Assembly (NCBI RefSeq): GCF_038002965.1 | Contig: NZ_JBBOOE010000001.1 | Span: 1,841,001 to 1,905,000, forward strand | DNA length: 64,000 nt | Direction of reading: 5' to 3' | From: Robertmurraya sp. FSL R5-0851 | GTDB lineage: Bacteria > Bacillota > Bacilli > Bacillales > Cytobacillaceae | In this document: piece after piece, positions 34,085 to 43,575 of the stretch | How positions within the stretch are numbered: the first letter of the stretch is position 1 | Layout of the letters: each line of letters opens with the position of its first letter | Program-made: the position numbers and the translations under genes | Notes under the pieces: model-generated | What the model was told of the DNA's origin: nothing | The model's database searches: none | The model's input: the letters and a program-made list of their open reading frames with translations, nothing else

Positions 34085-35920
34085 ATGAAAAAAAATAATA
34101 GATTTACAAAGTAGGTGGCACCATTAGTATGTGCTGGCATGTTAGTTGCATGCAGCAATAGTGAGGAGTCAGTTATTTTAACTAGTACCTCTTCTGGAGT
34201 AAATATTGACACGTTAAGTACAATTGGTAACGGAAATATTCAAACGTTTGTAAGTGAGCTTGCAACCTACAGCGATGATGACCTTTATACAGAGTGGGAA
34301 AATGAGGATCCAACGTATATTCAATTGAATGAGGGGACAGCCACTTATGAAGGATCAGGAGCTGTCGTTGTGTCTGAAAGCACTATTTATATCCGTACCG
34401 GTGGTGTATATGTTATAAGTGGAACATTAGATGATGGACAAATCGTTGTAGAAGCGGAGGATAAAAGTACCGTTCGACTCGTCTTAAATGGAGTAGACAT
34501 TCATAGCAGTACTTCCGCTCCTATTTATGTGAAGGATGCTGAAAAGACAGTGATATCCTTACCGGAGGGGACAGAGAATATCATTTCTGATGGAACGCAG
34601 TATGTATATGATGATAAAGAAGAAGAGGAACCCAATTCCGCCATTTTTAGTAAAGATCATTTAACCATTAATGGTGAAGGAAAGCTTACTGTAGAGGGTA
34701 ACTTTAATGATGGAATTATTGGAAAAGATGAGCTAAGAATTACAGGTGGAAATATTGTAGTAACAGCTAAAGATGATGCTATTGTTGGACGAGACCTAAT
34801 AGCTGTCCAGGATGGGAATTTAACGCTTACAGCAGGCGGTGATGGAATCAAATCAACTAATGATTAAAATGCTGAAAAAGGAAATATTGCCCTTGAAGGT
34901 GGAACATATACCATTGTAGCAGACAATGATGGTATACAAGCTGAAACTTCCCTGTATGTATTAGACGGAGATTATGACATTGTAACTGGTGGTGGAAGTC
35001 CTGAAACCATTGGAATAAATGAGTATGCTAATGGAGGACACTCCGAGGACTCCACAACCTTTACAGAAACAAGCAGTGCAAAAGGTCTGAAGGCGACAAC
35101 GGAGCTTGCGATTGGTGGAGGGACATTTGTAATTGATTCATTTGATGATGCCATTCACAGTAGCAATAGTGTTTTATTAGAAGCCGGGGAAATGACAATT
35201 GCATCAGGAGATGATGGGATTCACGCCGATTCATCGGTAGTAACTAAGGGTGGAAATCTTACAATTACCAAGACTTATGAAGGAATCGAAAGTAAAATTG
35301 TGGCCATTGCAGGTGGTACGATCGACATTACCTCTGCTGATGATGGACTAAATGTGGGTGGCGGAGCGGATTCCTCAGGTGACAACATAGAAGAAAGCGC
35401 AGCAGGGGATCATCTTATTCAGATTACAGGAGGATATGTATCTGTAAATTCACTGGGTGATGGCCTGGATTCTAACGGTTCATTTGTTATGACGGATGGG
35501 ACAGTCGTTGTGAATGGACCAACAGATGATGGAAATGGTCAAATTGACTATGTGGAGACATTTGAAATATCTGGAGGAGTACTAGTTGCAGCTGGGAGTA
35601 CGAAAACACAAACTAGCTCCGAGATGTCTGGACAATATGCCATTATGATGACATTCCCAGAAACACAGGCGGCAGGAACGCTTGTTCATTTAGAAGATAG
35701 TGAAGGAAATACGATCGCCACTTTTGCACCAGAAAAAGAATATCAGTCACTTTATATAAGTTCACCGGACTTATCGAAAGATTCTAGCTATACGTTATAT
35801 TCAGGAGGTTCTTCTACAGGAACTGAAACGAATGGTTTATACACAGACAGTGATTATAGTGGTGGAACACTCGTAGTAGATTTTACAATCTCAGATGTGA
35901 TGACAAGGCTGAATGGGTAA
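34085..35920 (+). pseudogene. Carbohydrate-binding-domain (beta-helix, Cthe_2159-like) lipoprotein, broken by two in-frame stops
   Basis: One continuous frame from ATG 34085 (AAGGAG upstream) to TAA 35918, interrupted by TAG at 34112 and TAA at 34865. The two stops are in the same frame and no shift is needed. After the first stop the frame continues as a signal with lipobox VAC, then repeated beta-helix turns (DGQIVVEAEDKSTVRLVLNGVDI, TINGEGKLTVEGNFNDGI, DDGIHADSS and similar). The family is a secreted calcium- and polygalacturonate-binding beta-helix. Single changes (CAG to TAG, GAA to TAA) would explain both stops. A fragment restarting at 34115 or 35192 lacks the signal or the N-terminal half. 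Confidence 0.85.
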
Positions 35921-35922
35921 AA

Positions 35923-35947
35923 AAAGAGGGTGCTTCACCCTCTTTTA
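35923..35947 (+). terminator. Intrinsic terminator
   Basis: AAAGAGGGTG, loop CTT, CACCCTCTTT followed by T residues. Confidence 0.88.
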
Positions 35948-36037
35948 TCATTTATATTCCCTATGTAAAAATGAAACTATTCTTAAACTCGTTCGTCTAT
36001 ATACTGTATGATTTACTTTTTGAAAGGAAAGGCAGCC

Positions 36038-36571
36038 ATGAAAAGATTTTGGATGTTCGTTTGCATGATTCTTATAGTAACTATTATATACTACCAATAT
36101 ATTAAAAAAGAGGATGTCCCGTTGCCTACCGCTCTTCATCCAGTAGTAGAGGAGCGTACCAATCAACTCATTCAAAATATGGCCGATCAGGGAATTACAG
36201 TTGTTATTACAGATGGCTTTCGTAGTGTAGAGGAACAAAATATTCTATATGAGCAAGGTCGTACAACAGAAGGAAGCATTGTTACGTATGCTAGAGGAGG
36301 AGAATCACTTCATAATTTTGGACTTGCAGTGGACTTTGCCCTAAAGACCGAAGCAGGTCAGGTTATTTGGGATATGGAATTTGATGGGAATGGAAATGGA
36401 TCTCCTGATTGGATGGAAGTGGTTGAGAGAGCTAAGGAACTCGGGTTTGAATGGGGAGGAGATTGGATGGGATTCGAAGATTATCCGCACCTACAACTTG
36501 ATTTTGGGCTAAGTCTTAGTGAATTACAAAGAGGGGAACGACCAACAGAAGAGGCATTGACAGCCTATTAA
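36038..36571 (+). CDS. M15-family L,D-/D,D-peptidase, CwlK-like
   Basis: About 177 residues. A membrane-anchor or signal segment (residues 5-20), then the VanY/CwlK zinc peptidase domain: ITDGFRSVEEQNILYEQGR near residue 55, GESLHNFGLAVDFA near 82 (His and Asp zinc ligands), and DYPHLQLDFG near 148 (third ligand His). CwlK cleaves the L-Ala-D-Glu bond of peptidoglycan; relatives cut D-Ala-D-Ala. ATG at 36038 follows GAAAGGAAAGG; the frame is open 30 bases further up. Confidence 0.87.
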   Translation: MKRFWMFVCMILIVTIIYYQYIKKEDVPLPTALHPVVEERTNQLIQNMADQGITVVITDGFRSVEEQNILYEQGRTTEGSIVTYARGGESLHNFGLAVDFALKTEAGQVIWDMEFDGNGNGSPDWMEVVERAKELGFEWGGDWMGFEDYPHLQLDFGLSLSELQRGERPTEEALTAY

Positions 36572-36758
36572 TCTATTATATGAAATGAGAAAAACTGGTA
36601 TATTTGTTTTTATTTATCATTTTGTTGTTTTAAAAAATGAAAAAAAAGTGACCTATTCATAGCAAATGATTGCCTAATCCTATCATAACCATTTACGTAT
36701 TTGACCACTATGCATTACAATCAAACTACAAAGATATGAGGAATGAGGGGAATCATGA

Positions 36759-37676
36759 ATGTCTGAGCAAATTTACCAACAACAGTCCGAGCTGACGAAA
36801 CTCATTAAACGGTATGCAACGCAAAATGGTGTACACACAACCGCTATCCCGTCGTTATTTTTTATTAGAGAATCGGATGTTACGGAACCTCGGTATGGAG
36901 TTTACAAGCCCTCCTTTTGTATGATCGTTCAGGGGGAGAAGGAAGTATTACTGGCAGAAGAGCGTTTTCAATACAGTCCTGCTGATTACCTAGTTGCCTC
37001 TGTTAACTTGCCGGTCACAGGGCAAGTAATTAAAGCATCAACGGACTCTCCTTATTTAGCTCTAAAACTTGAATTTACACCGAATCAAATCTTAGAGGTC
37101 TTAAGTGACTTTAAGGCAACCGTCGAACCGAAGAAAAAGGTAAATCGGGGAATGTTTGTAAGTAAAATTGAGACATCTCTTTTAGATGCAGTTCGCAGGC
37201 TAGTTAGTTTACTAGATAATCCTAAAGATATTCCTGTTCTTGCACCTCTTTTTACAAAGGAAATTCTTTATAAGGTTCTTCAAGGGCCGTACGGGGGAAT
37301 GCTAGAACAAATGGCAATAGAGGGAAGCACCACTTATCAAATTAGGGATGTTATTCAAGAAATCTTTAATAACTTTGAAAGATCCCTTCGAGTGGAGGAA
37401 CTTGCAGAATTAGCGAATATGAGTGTATCTTCCCTTCATAGACTCTTTAAAGAAGTAACCGGTTTGAGTCCGATTCAATTCCAAAAGCAACTAAGATTAC
37501 AGGAAGCTCGACGATTGTTGTTATCAGAGTCAAATGATGCCGCGGATGTTGCTTTTCGTGTGGGATACGAAAGTCCTTCACAATTCAGTCGTGAATATTC
37601 ACGTATGTTTGGCTTCCCACCCAAGGAAGATATTAAGCGTCTAAGAGAAACCTATAACCAGAGAATCCACGCATAA
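36759..37676 (+). CDS. AraC family transcriptional regulator
   Basis: 305 residues. The N-terminal sensor domain (YKPSFCMIVQGEKEVLLAEERF near residue 52, YLVASVNLPVTGQV near 78) is of the AraC_N type that recalls YqhC-like regulators. The C-terminal double helix-turn-helix is complete (VEELAELANMSVSSLHRLFKEVTG near 212; VAFRVGYESPSQFSREYSRMFG near 262). YqhC-type regulators respond to aldehydes, but the target here is unknown: no co-directed gene follows. GAGGGG lies eight bases before the ATG. Confidence 0.9.
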   Translation: MSEQIYQQQSELTKLIKRYATQNGVHTTAIPSLFFIRESDVTEPRYGVYKPSFCMIVQGEKEVLLAEERFQYSPADYLVASVNLPVTGQVIKASTDSPYLALKLEFTPNQILEVLSDFKATVEPKKKVNRGMFVSKIETSLLDAVRRLVSLLDNPKDIPVLAPLFTKEILYKVLQGPYGGMLEQMAIEGSTTYQIRDVIQEIFNNFERSLRVEELAELANMSVSSLHRLFKEVTGLSPIQFQKQLRLQEARRLLLSESNDAADVAFRVGYESPSQFSREYSRMFGFPPKEDIKRLRETYNQRIHA

Positions 37677-37728
37677 GTTCTTGATTTTAATAGAAGAACA
37701 GCTCAGTTATAAGAATCCTTTAATGTGT

Positions 37729-37764
37729 TAACACACCCTGTTATAAGGATCCAGGGTGTGTTAT
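37729..37764. terminator. Terminator between convergent genes
   Basis: AACACACCCTG pairs with CAGGGTGTGTT and is followed by ATTTG; it can serve both sides. Confidence 0.8.
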
Positions 37765-37781
37765 TTGTTTGGATCAAAAAA

Positions 37782-38408
37782 CTAAATTTCTTTAGATGAT
37801 AGGGGTAAAAATATCTTCACTCCTCGTTTATTGAATGGAAGTATTTTTAGGTCTCCAATCAAATGACTAATATATCCGCCTAGACAAGCATAGAACACAC
37901 CATCCATTCCAAGAGAGGATTCAAAAAGGAAAGCAATATAGCCAAAGAACGCTATTCCTACTAATGAATGGGTATAGCTCCGATGCGAGGATACAGAAGC
38001 TATCATAATATAAATCCCCAGTAGAATGATCCAAAGCTCCTCTACAGATAATCCACCTACTAAAACAGCTACTCCCGTAATAGTTAACATATGCTTTTGC
38101 TTTATTAATGATGCGATTAACATAATCATTAAACCGATTCCTACTCCTAGCCATCTTTCCATCTCTGATTTTTCAAAGAAACTATAGATCACCATCATTA
38201 TTCCAATGATTAGAGCAGATAGCCGAATTACTTTATGTGAAAGGGTTATTTTTCCACGAAGCTTTCCGTCAATATCTAGGTCTGGGATTAAACCTGAGAT
38301 TCCTCCCAAACCGACTAACAAAAGTGTTGTTGTTGGTGATGTTTGTAATGAATTTGCAACGACAAATCCTGTTGCTGCACCTACTGCTGCATGTGATGTA
38401 CCATTCAA
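37782..38408 (-). CDS. Membrane-bound metal-dependent hydrolase (YdjM/DUF457 type)
   Basis: 208 residues with about five hydrophobic segments. Family motifs: histidine 6 in MNGTSHAAVG, GLIPDLDID near residue 40, HRSYTHSLVG near 143 and GYISHLIGDL near 178. These His/Asp residues form the predicted metal site. YdjM-like proteins are SOS-controlled in E. coli; no LexA box was noted here. The start is TTG after AGGTGG. Confidence 0.87.
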   Translation of the reverse strand: MNGTSHAAVGAATGFVVANSLQTSPTTTLLLVGLGGISGLIPDLDIDGKLRGKITLSHKVIRLSALIIGIMMVIYSFFEKSEMERWLGVGIGLMIMLIASLIKQKHMLTITGVAVLVGGLSVEELWIILLGIYIMIASVSSHRSYTHSLVGIAFFGYIAFLFESSLGMDGVFYACLGGYISHLIGDLKILPFNKRGVKIFLPLSSKEI

Positions 38409-38597
38409 TTATTTTCCACCTCTATGAATCTATTATGTAGTAAATCAAAACACTTTGTTTATTCTACTACAAAACATCTGTTCTGTTTAGAAGAAAAATG
38501 ATTATTGGTATCAAAATACTAAGCCTTTCTTTTTGTGAGTGAGTCTTTTAGTATAGAATTTATACATATCAGATCAGAAAGAAGAGGGAATGAAAAT

Positions 38598-39476
38598 ATG
38601 ATTACAGTCGAAAATGAATGGTTGCAGGTAGATATAGAAAGTCATGGAGCAGAATTACGCAGAGTTAAGCACAAGAAAAATGGACTAGATTATATGTGGA
38701 CAGGGGACAACAAATATTGGGGAAGAGTGTCTCCAGTATTGTTTCCGATAGTAGGGCGATTAAAAGATGATCAATATCAAATCGATGGTCAAACGTATCA
38801 GATGTCACAACATGGTTTTTTGCGTGATGTTGAATTCAAATTACTAGAGCAAACAGCAACTAATGCTGCTTTTGTTTTTGAATCTGCTGGACGTTTTAGT
38901 GATGTGTATCCTTATGAATTTAAAGCGATTATCCGGTATATGCTTCAAGAAGACTCACTGATTGTACATTGGGAAATTGTGAATGAAAATGAGAAGGAAA
39001 TGCATTTTTCTATTGGTGCTCATCCTGCTTTTAAGATTCCACTTTTAGAAAGTGAAACCATTGAGGATTACCATATACACTTTACTCCTGCAGAAGATAT
39101 GAGTGTAATGGAGTACGAGCTTCAGAACTCTTTGCTTCACGAGAAAGGGAAAGTTGATGATATTGGAATGCTTCCACTAACACATTCACTTTTTGCGAAT
39201 GATGCTCTCGTTTACAGCAATATCGATAAGATTACATTGGTTTCAAATAAATCCAGTTATGGAGTAGAAGTTATGTTTAAAAATTTCCCGTTTGTTGGAA
39301 TATGGTCGAAATATATAGAGGAAGATGGGAGTATTGCTCCATTTGTTTGCATTGAGCCATGGTACGGGGTGGCTGATACTTATGATACGGTAGGAGATTT
39401 TAAAGAGAAATTTGGCGTGAATACACTTAAACCTAGGGAAACATTCCAGACAGAGTACAATATCAAGTTTAAATAA
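38598..39476 (+). CDS. Aldose 1-epimerase family protein (LacX-like)
   Basis: About 292 residues. Galactose mutarotase fold motifs: SPVLFPIVGRL near residue 47, MSQHGFLRDVEF near 70, HFSIGAHPAFKIPL near 140 (catalytic histidine), and FVCIEPWYGVAD near 252 (catalytic glutamate). It resembles the LacX/YihR-like branch with unknown sugar. ATG at 38598 with GAAGAGGGA upstream; the open frame extends about 60 bases further without support. Confidence 0.88.
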   Translation: MITVENEWLQVDIESHGAELRRVKHKKNGLDYMWTGDNKYWGRVSPVLFPIVGRLKDDQYQIDGQTYQMSQHGFLRDVEFKLLEQTATNAAFVFESAGRFSDVYPYEFKAIIRYMLQEDSLIVHWEIVNENEKEMHFSIGAHPAFKIPLLESETIEDYHIHFTPAEDMSVMEYELQNSLLHEKGKVDDIGMLPLTHSLFANDALVYSNIDKITLVSNKSSYGVEVMFKNFPFVGIWSKYIEEDGSIAPFVCIEPWYGVADTYDTVGDFKEKFGVNTLKPRETFQTEYNIKFK

Positions 39477-39495
39477 AAGTATAAGTAAAAATGAG

Positions 39496-39526
39496 AAGCA
39501 CACGGAGAAACCGTGTGCTTTTGCTG
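39496..39526 (+). terminator. Intrinsic terminator
   Basis: AAGCACACGG, loop AGAAA, CCGTGTGCTT then TTGCTGTTTT. Confidence 0.85.
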
Positions 39527-39728
39527 TTTTATTATGTAGCATTTTCTAATGGATGTGTTAGTGTGAATATAACATAAAAGGGTTCCGAGAACTTGCTTAA
39601 TTTAATCACCTTATTATAAAATCTAAATTTTTAAAAAAACTATTTAAAAATTCATAGTATTCCTATAAGATATATAACATAATTATATTAGAAAATATTA
39701 GATAATTAGTATAGTATAGGGGAATTCA

Positions 39729-40289
39729 ATGAATACTTTAGAAAAATCGAATGACAATATAAAAAATCCATCGTTTGATCGTTTATTGGTATACTTTAAT
39801 AAAATGAAAGGTGAATCTAGAAACGATGCTAAGTTTGATTATATAGATTCTATCATAAGTGTTGTAGGGGTCTTTCTAGCTGTTAGTATCATTTGTATTT
39901 TAGCTTTTTCCTCAAATTATTCTATGGTAATAGGTCCTTTAGGAGCGAGCAGTATTTTAGTATTTGCGGCGCATAACGGTCCTTTATCTCAACCGAGGCA
40001 AGTAATTGGGGGCTACATCCTTTCCACTGCAACAGGTCTTCTCATTTGGAGTATTTTTGGGAAGAGTCTGTATATTATAATAATTACCTTAGTGATTGTG
40101 TTAATTTTAATGGCTCTTACAAAAACCATCCACCCACCCGCTGCAGCTAGTGCTCTAGTTGCGATTAACTTTGAAACCGGATGGGGCTATCTTATTCCCG
40201 TATTCATAGGCATCTTTTTACTAGTGTTTGTTTCCATGCTATATAATAATCTATTTCCTAAGAGACAATACCCGAAACATTGGCTGTAA
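39729..40289 (+). CDS. HPP family membrane protein
   Basis: 186 residues with four to five hydrophobic segments after a polar N-terminus of about 40 residues. The family motif is present as TKTIHPPAAASALVAI near residue 132, with MVIGPLGASSILVFA near 68. Some HPP proteins have been reported as nitrite transporters of chloroplasts and cyanobacteria; the bacterial function is open. Single gene. Confidence 0.88.
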   Translation: MNTLEKSNDNIKNPSFDRLLVYFNKMKGESRNDAKFDYIDSIISVVGVFLAVSIICILAFSSNYSMVIGPLGASSILVFAAHNGPLSQPRQVIGGYILSTATGLLIWSIFGKSLYIIIITLVIVLILMALTKTIHPPAAASALVAINFETGWGYLIPVFIGIFLLVFVSMLYNNLFPKRQYPKHWL

Positions 40290-40325
40290 ATAGAGAACAT
40301 ATTTATCTTGAAAAAGTAAGTATAT

Positions 40326-40352
40326 CCGTAGATTTATTTCTACGGTTTTTTA
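40326..40352 (+). terminator. Intrinsic terminator
   Basis: CCGTAGA and TCTACGG stem followed by six T. Confidence 0.85.
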
Positions 40353-40507
40353 TTTGACAAATATTAGGTGTCATTTGTGTTTAAGATAGTCTTTGGATTT
40401 ATACATTGATATAATATTATATATTCTGTCACAATATAAATAACTTTAGTGTTTCATACATACATTTCTCAATAGTATAAATAGAACGGAATGAGAGGGA
40501 GATAGAT

Positions 40508-41425
40508 ATGAAAATTTTAACGGTTGAAGATTTGGTTCGGAAATTTTCATTAAAAGTACTTACTGGGGAAAATAAGTTAAAGCAACAAATAAAACAATCA
40601 AGATCTCACCGTCCAGGCTTGGAATTTGTGGGTCACTTTGATTTTTTTCCAACGGAACGTGTTCAAATTCTTGGTAGAAAAGAAATTACATATTTACACA
40701 AATTGAGTATAGAGGAACGCCAGATGCGTATAGGAAATATTGTAAAATACCATCCACCTTGCTTTATCGTTACTGCTGGACAGGAGGGGCTAACTTATTT
40801 AACTCAGTATTGCCTAGAAGAGGGAATTCCATTGTTGTGTACAAACGAGCCTCATCCTACATCTGAATTTATTACAAACCTTGATGATTATATGCTAAAA
40901 ACATTAGCTCCTGCTATCGCTGTACACGGGGTTTGTATCAATGTATATGGGATGGGCATTTTACTTCGGGGAAATTCAGGTGTCGGTAAAAGCGAAACGG
41001 CACATACGATGATAGGTAGGGGTCACAGGCTTGTGGCTGATGATATTGTAGTGTTAAAAAAACTTAGTCCACGAACGATTCTCGGGACCCATGATGGAAA
41101 AACGAAGGAGTTTCTAGCGCTTCGGAGTATCGGCCTATTAAATGTAGTCCGCTTATATGGGCGAAAAGCTTTTCAGGATGAGACGAGGATTGCGCTAGAT
41201 ATTGAATTGACAAAATGGCAGAAAAATTCACTCAATAATGAGTTGGATCACGAAGCCAAATATACCGAATATATGGGAGTACAAATCCCCCATATAGAAA
41301 TTCAGCTTCAACCGGGTCGCGATGTGGCGGGTTTAATTGAAGCAGCGGCAAATAACTGGCTTCTGAAGCAGCAAGGTTACAGTGCAGCGGAGGAGTTTAT
41401 GCAACGGTTAGAGTCTGATATATAA
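40508..41425 (+). CDS. HPr kinase/phosphorylase paralogue (diverged)
   Basis: 305 residues, the same length and domain order as HprK. The P-loop GNSGVGKSETA (near residue 154) and the following GHRLVADDIVVLKK are conserved, as are VHGVCINVYGMGILLRG and the C-terminal PGRDVAGLIEAAANNW. However, the HprK signature EIRGLGIINV reads ALRSIGLLNV, losing the glutamate and glycine. True hprK in Bacillus normally sits with lgt and ppaX; here it is alone. I infer a second, diverged copy that may phosphorylate another HPr-like protein or none. ATG preceded by GAGGGAG. Confidence 0.85.
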   Translation: MKILTVEDLVRKFSLKVLTGENKLKQQIKQSRSHRPGLEFVGHFDFFPTERVQILGRKEITYLHKLSIEERQMRIGNIVKYHPPCFIVTAGQEGLTYLTQYCLEEGIPLLCTNEPHPTSEFITNLDDYMLKTLAPAIAVHGVCINVYGMGILLRGNSGVGKSETAHTMIGRGHRLVADDIVVLKKLSPRTILGTHDGKTKEFLALRSIGLLNVVRLYGRKAFQDETRIALDIELTKWQKNSLNNELDHEAKYTEYMGVQIPHIEIQLQPGRDVAGLIEAAANNWLLKQQGYSAAEEFMQRLESDI

Positions 41426-41440
41426 TCTTGAGCAATCAAT

Positions 41441-41475
41441 GGCATTAATCATTAGATTAATGTCCTTTTTAGTTT
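41441..41475 (+). terminator. Intrinsic terminator
   Basis: GGCATTAATC, loop ATTA, GATTAATGTCC then TTTTT. Confidence 0.8.
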
Positions 41476-41611
41476 TTGTATAAGAATTTTACGTAACTGC
41501 TTCACTTAATAAATAATTTTACAGAAGTACTATATTTTAGTGAAATTAGGTCGATAAAGATAATATAAATATCTCAAATTCAAAATGCTTATACATACGA
41601 AAGGTACACAG

Positions 41612-42862
41612 ATGAGTATAATTAAAGATTTTTTGTTTCAACTGACGCTAGTGGTTATCCCTATATTTATTTACTATACATTTATTACAGAAAAGGTAAA
41701 AAGCCAGAAAAATAAAAACATCATTATGACCATTTTATGGGGAATATCAATCATATTTTGCATGTCCTTTCCAGTGAATTTTGGTGATAATTCTCGTTTG
41801 GAGTTAAGAATTATTCCTCTATTATTAGGCACGTTATATGGTGGATTTTGGCCGGGGATCTTCTTGTCTGTAATAATCATCCTTTTTCGCCTATCCTTTG
41901 GAATTAGTATAGGATTTTATAATACGGTTCTTGTCTTATTAACATCACTACCTTTTATATTGTTTTTTCAAAGATCGTTTTCACTTTCGAAAAAAGATAA
42001 AAGGGTAAAAATTGCGGTGGGTCTTTCCTTGTTTTACTGTCTAAGTGGCCTTACTATTTTCTGTATTTTGAGAGGTTTTTCCTATGATTTTTTCAAAATA
42101 CAGATGGTTCATCTTTTCTTAGCAGTAGTTGTTACTTGGTTATTTACCATTCTGATTGAAAAAATCAGGGAGATTCACCAGCTTCGTTTAGAGGTTCAAA
42201 ATACGGAGAAATTACGAGTGATAAGTGAGTTAACAAGTGTTTTCGCTCATGAAATCAGAAATCCAATGCAAGTTACACGTGGTTTTTTACAACTTCTAAA
42301 TGAACCCGATTTGCCAAAAGTAAAAAAAGAATATATAAAAATATCAATTGATGAACTGGATCGTGCAAATGAAATTATTGAAGATTTTTTATCCGTTGGA
42401 AAACCGTCCATTAATAACATCGCAAAAATCGAAGTAGGTTATCAGATAGAACGTGTAGTAAATATCATACGAAGTTACAGCCTCAATCATAATGTTGAGA
42501 TTAGAACGGATATTCAGGATAACTGTTGGATATTTGCTAACCCCCAAAAATTGAACCAGTCGTTAATTAATATTTTGAAAAATGCTGTAGAGTCTATGCC
42601 CACTGGAGGAAGGGTTTGGGTTAGTTGTACTGCAACAGATGATGGATTCATAAAAATTATCATTAAGGACCAAGGAATTGGCATGACAAAAAAACAAATA
42701 GACAGACTTGGCTCTCCGTTTTATTCTTTAAAGGAAAAAGGAACAGGATTAGGAATGATGGTAAGTTTTCAAATTATCCATTCTTTCAAAGGGAAAATAA
42801 AAGTGAATAGTGAAAAAGATAAGGGTACTGAAGTTATTATTCTTTTACCTCAGATTAACTAG
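41612..42862 (+). CDS. Orphan sensor histidine kinase, KinB-like
   Basis: About 416 residues. Six hydrophobic segments in residues 5-190 resemble the 5TMR-LYT sensor; there is no PAS domain. The kinase core has the H-box FAHEIRNPMQVTRGFL, N-box NILKNAVESMP, G1 KDQGIGM and G2 GTGLGMMV. The arrangement is that of sporulation kinase KinB and related kinases that feed Spo0F. No response regulator gene is adjacent, which supports a phosphorelay role by inference. ATG at 41612 follows GAAAGG; an in-frame ATG at 41585 has no site. Confidence 0.88.
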   Translation: MSIIKDFLFQLTLVVIPIFIYYTFITEKVKSQKNKNIIMTILWGISIIFCMSFPVNFGDNSRLELRIIPLLLGTLYGGFWPGIFLSVIIILFRLSFGISIGFYNTVLVLLTSLPFILFFQRSFSLSKKDKRVKIAVGLSLFYCLSGLTIFCILRGFSYDFFKIQMVHLFLAVVVTWLFTILIEKIREIHQLRLEVQNTEKLRVISELTSVFAHEIRNPMQVTRGFLQLLNEPDLPKVKKEYIKISIDELDRANEIIEDFLSVGKPSINNIAKIEVGYQIERVVNIIRSYSLNHNVEIRTDIQDNCWIFANPQKLNQSLINILKNAVESMPTGGRVWVSCTATDDGFIKIIIKDQGIGMTKKQIDRLGSPFYSLKEKGTGLGMMVSFQIIHSFKGKIKVNSEKDKGTEVIILLPQIN

Positions 42863-42933
42863 GATATGAATGAATCAGACATACAACTTCCATTTTGTGT
42901 TAGTCTTTAAAACTAGTGACAAAGTACGTAAAG

Positions 42934-42960
42934 AAACCTTAATTTCAAGGTTTTTTTTTG
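42934..42960 (+). terminator. Intrinsic terminator
   Basis: AAACCTT, loop AATTTC, AAGGTTT and a run of T. Confidence 0.85.
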
Positions 42961-43077
42961 GCCATTTTGTTAGTGATTATATCGATAAGTTTAATTTTTA
43001 AAATATAGGCATATAGGCAAGCTACCAAACTCAGCTTCGGTTAATAAATTATCTGTATAAGCCGAAGGGGTGAGAAA

Positions 43078-43554
43078 ATGGGCAGACGAATAAAACATAA
43101 TGCACGTGACGTGGAGGAGTTAGCAAGGCTCATGCTGGCTGAAGCGATAGGAGAAGGAGTTCAAGGGATGAACAAAGTGGGAACGGTTGTAGCCAATCGT
43201 GTAGAGGCTAACTGTGCTCCTGATTTCAAAAACCTACGCAATATTAGGCATGCCATTTACCAAACGATACCTGGAACTGGGGTCCCTCATTTCGAACCCG
43301 TCTTAAATGGGTCATTGTATACACAACGTCCCAGCGAAGAAGACCTCCAAAGAGCTAGGAATTTGTTACATGGTCATAGGGAACCTCGTGCCAAAATGAA
43401 TCTGTGGTTTTATAACCCAAGTCCAGGGAAAAAGTTTCGAGCACCTTGTGGCGCTACTATGCCTAGGTCACCTATGACGAAGTTCGATTTTGCGTTCAAA
43501 AATCATTGCTTCTATGTCGCTGTACCGGGCTACTGCACAGAATTTTATAGATAA
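43078..43554 (+). CDS. cwlJ: Spore cortex-lytic enzyme CwlJ
   Basis: 158 residues. The SleB/CwlJ hydrolase domain is clear: LARLMLAEAIGEGVQGMNKVG near residue 15 (catalytic glutamate), VVANRVEANC near 37, and MNLWFYNPSPG near 105. There is no signal peptide, as usual for CwlJ, which is placed in the spore coat from the mother cell. It degrades cortex peptidoglycan when dipicolinate is released during germination. AAGGGGTGAG precedes the ATG; a CTTCGG/CCGAAG hairpin (43035-43067) overlaps the start of that site. gerQ follows after 21 bases. Confidence 0.93.
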   Translation: MGRRIKHNARDVEELARLMLAEAIGEGVQGMNKVGTVVANRVEANCAPDFKNLRNIRHAIYQTIPGTGVPHFEPVLNGSLYTQRPSEEDLQRARNLLHGHREPRAKMNLWFYNPSPGKKFRAPCGATMPRSPMTKFDFAFKNHCFYVAVPGYCTEFYR

Positions 43555-43575
43555 AATTTTTAGGAGTTGATTTTT

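Noticed and set aside
34085..35920. Recoded stop codons (selenocysteine, pyrrolysine or programmed readthrough)
   Set aside because: Two different stop codons, no supporting structure or genes seen, and each is one base from a sense codon expected in the family; decay is simpler.
42961..43077. Sporulation sigma-E promoter before cwlJ
   Set aside because: AT-rich sequence offers several weak matches such as GCATATAGG, none with convincing -35 and spacing.
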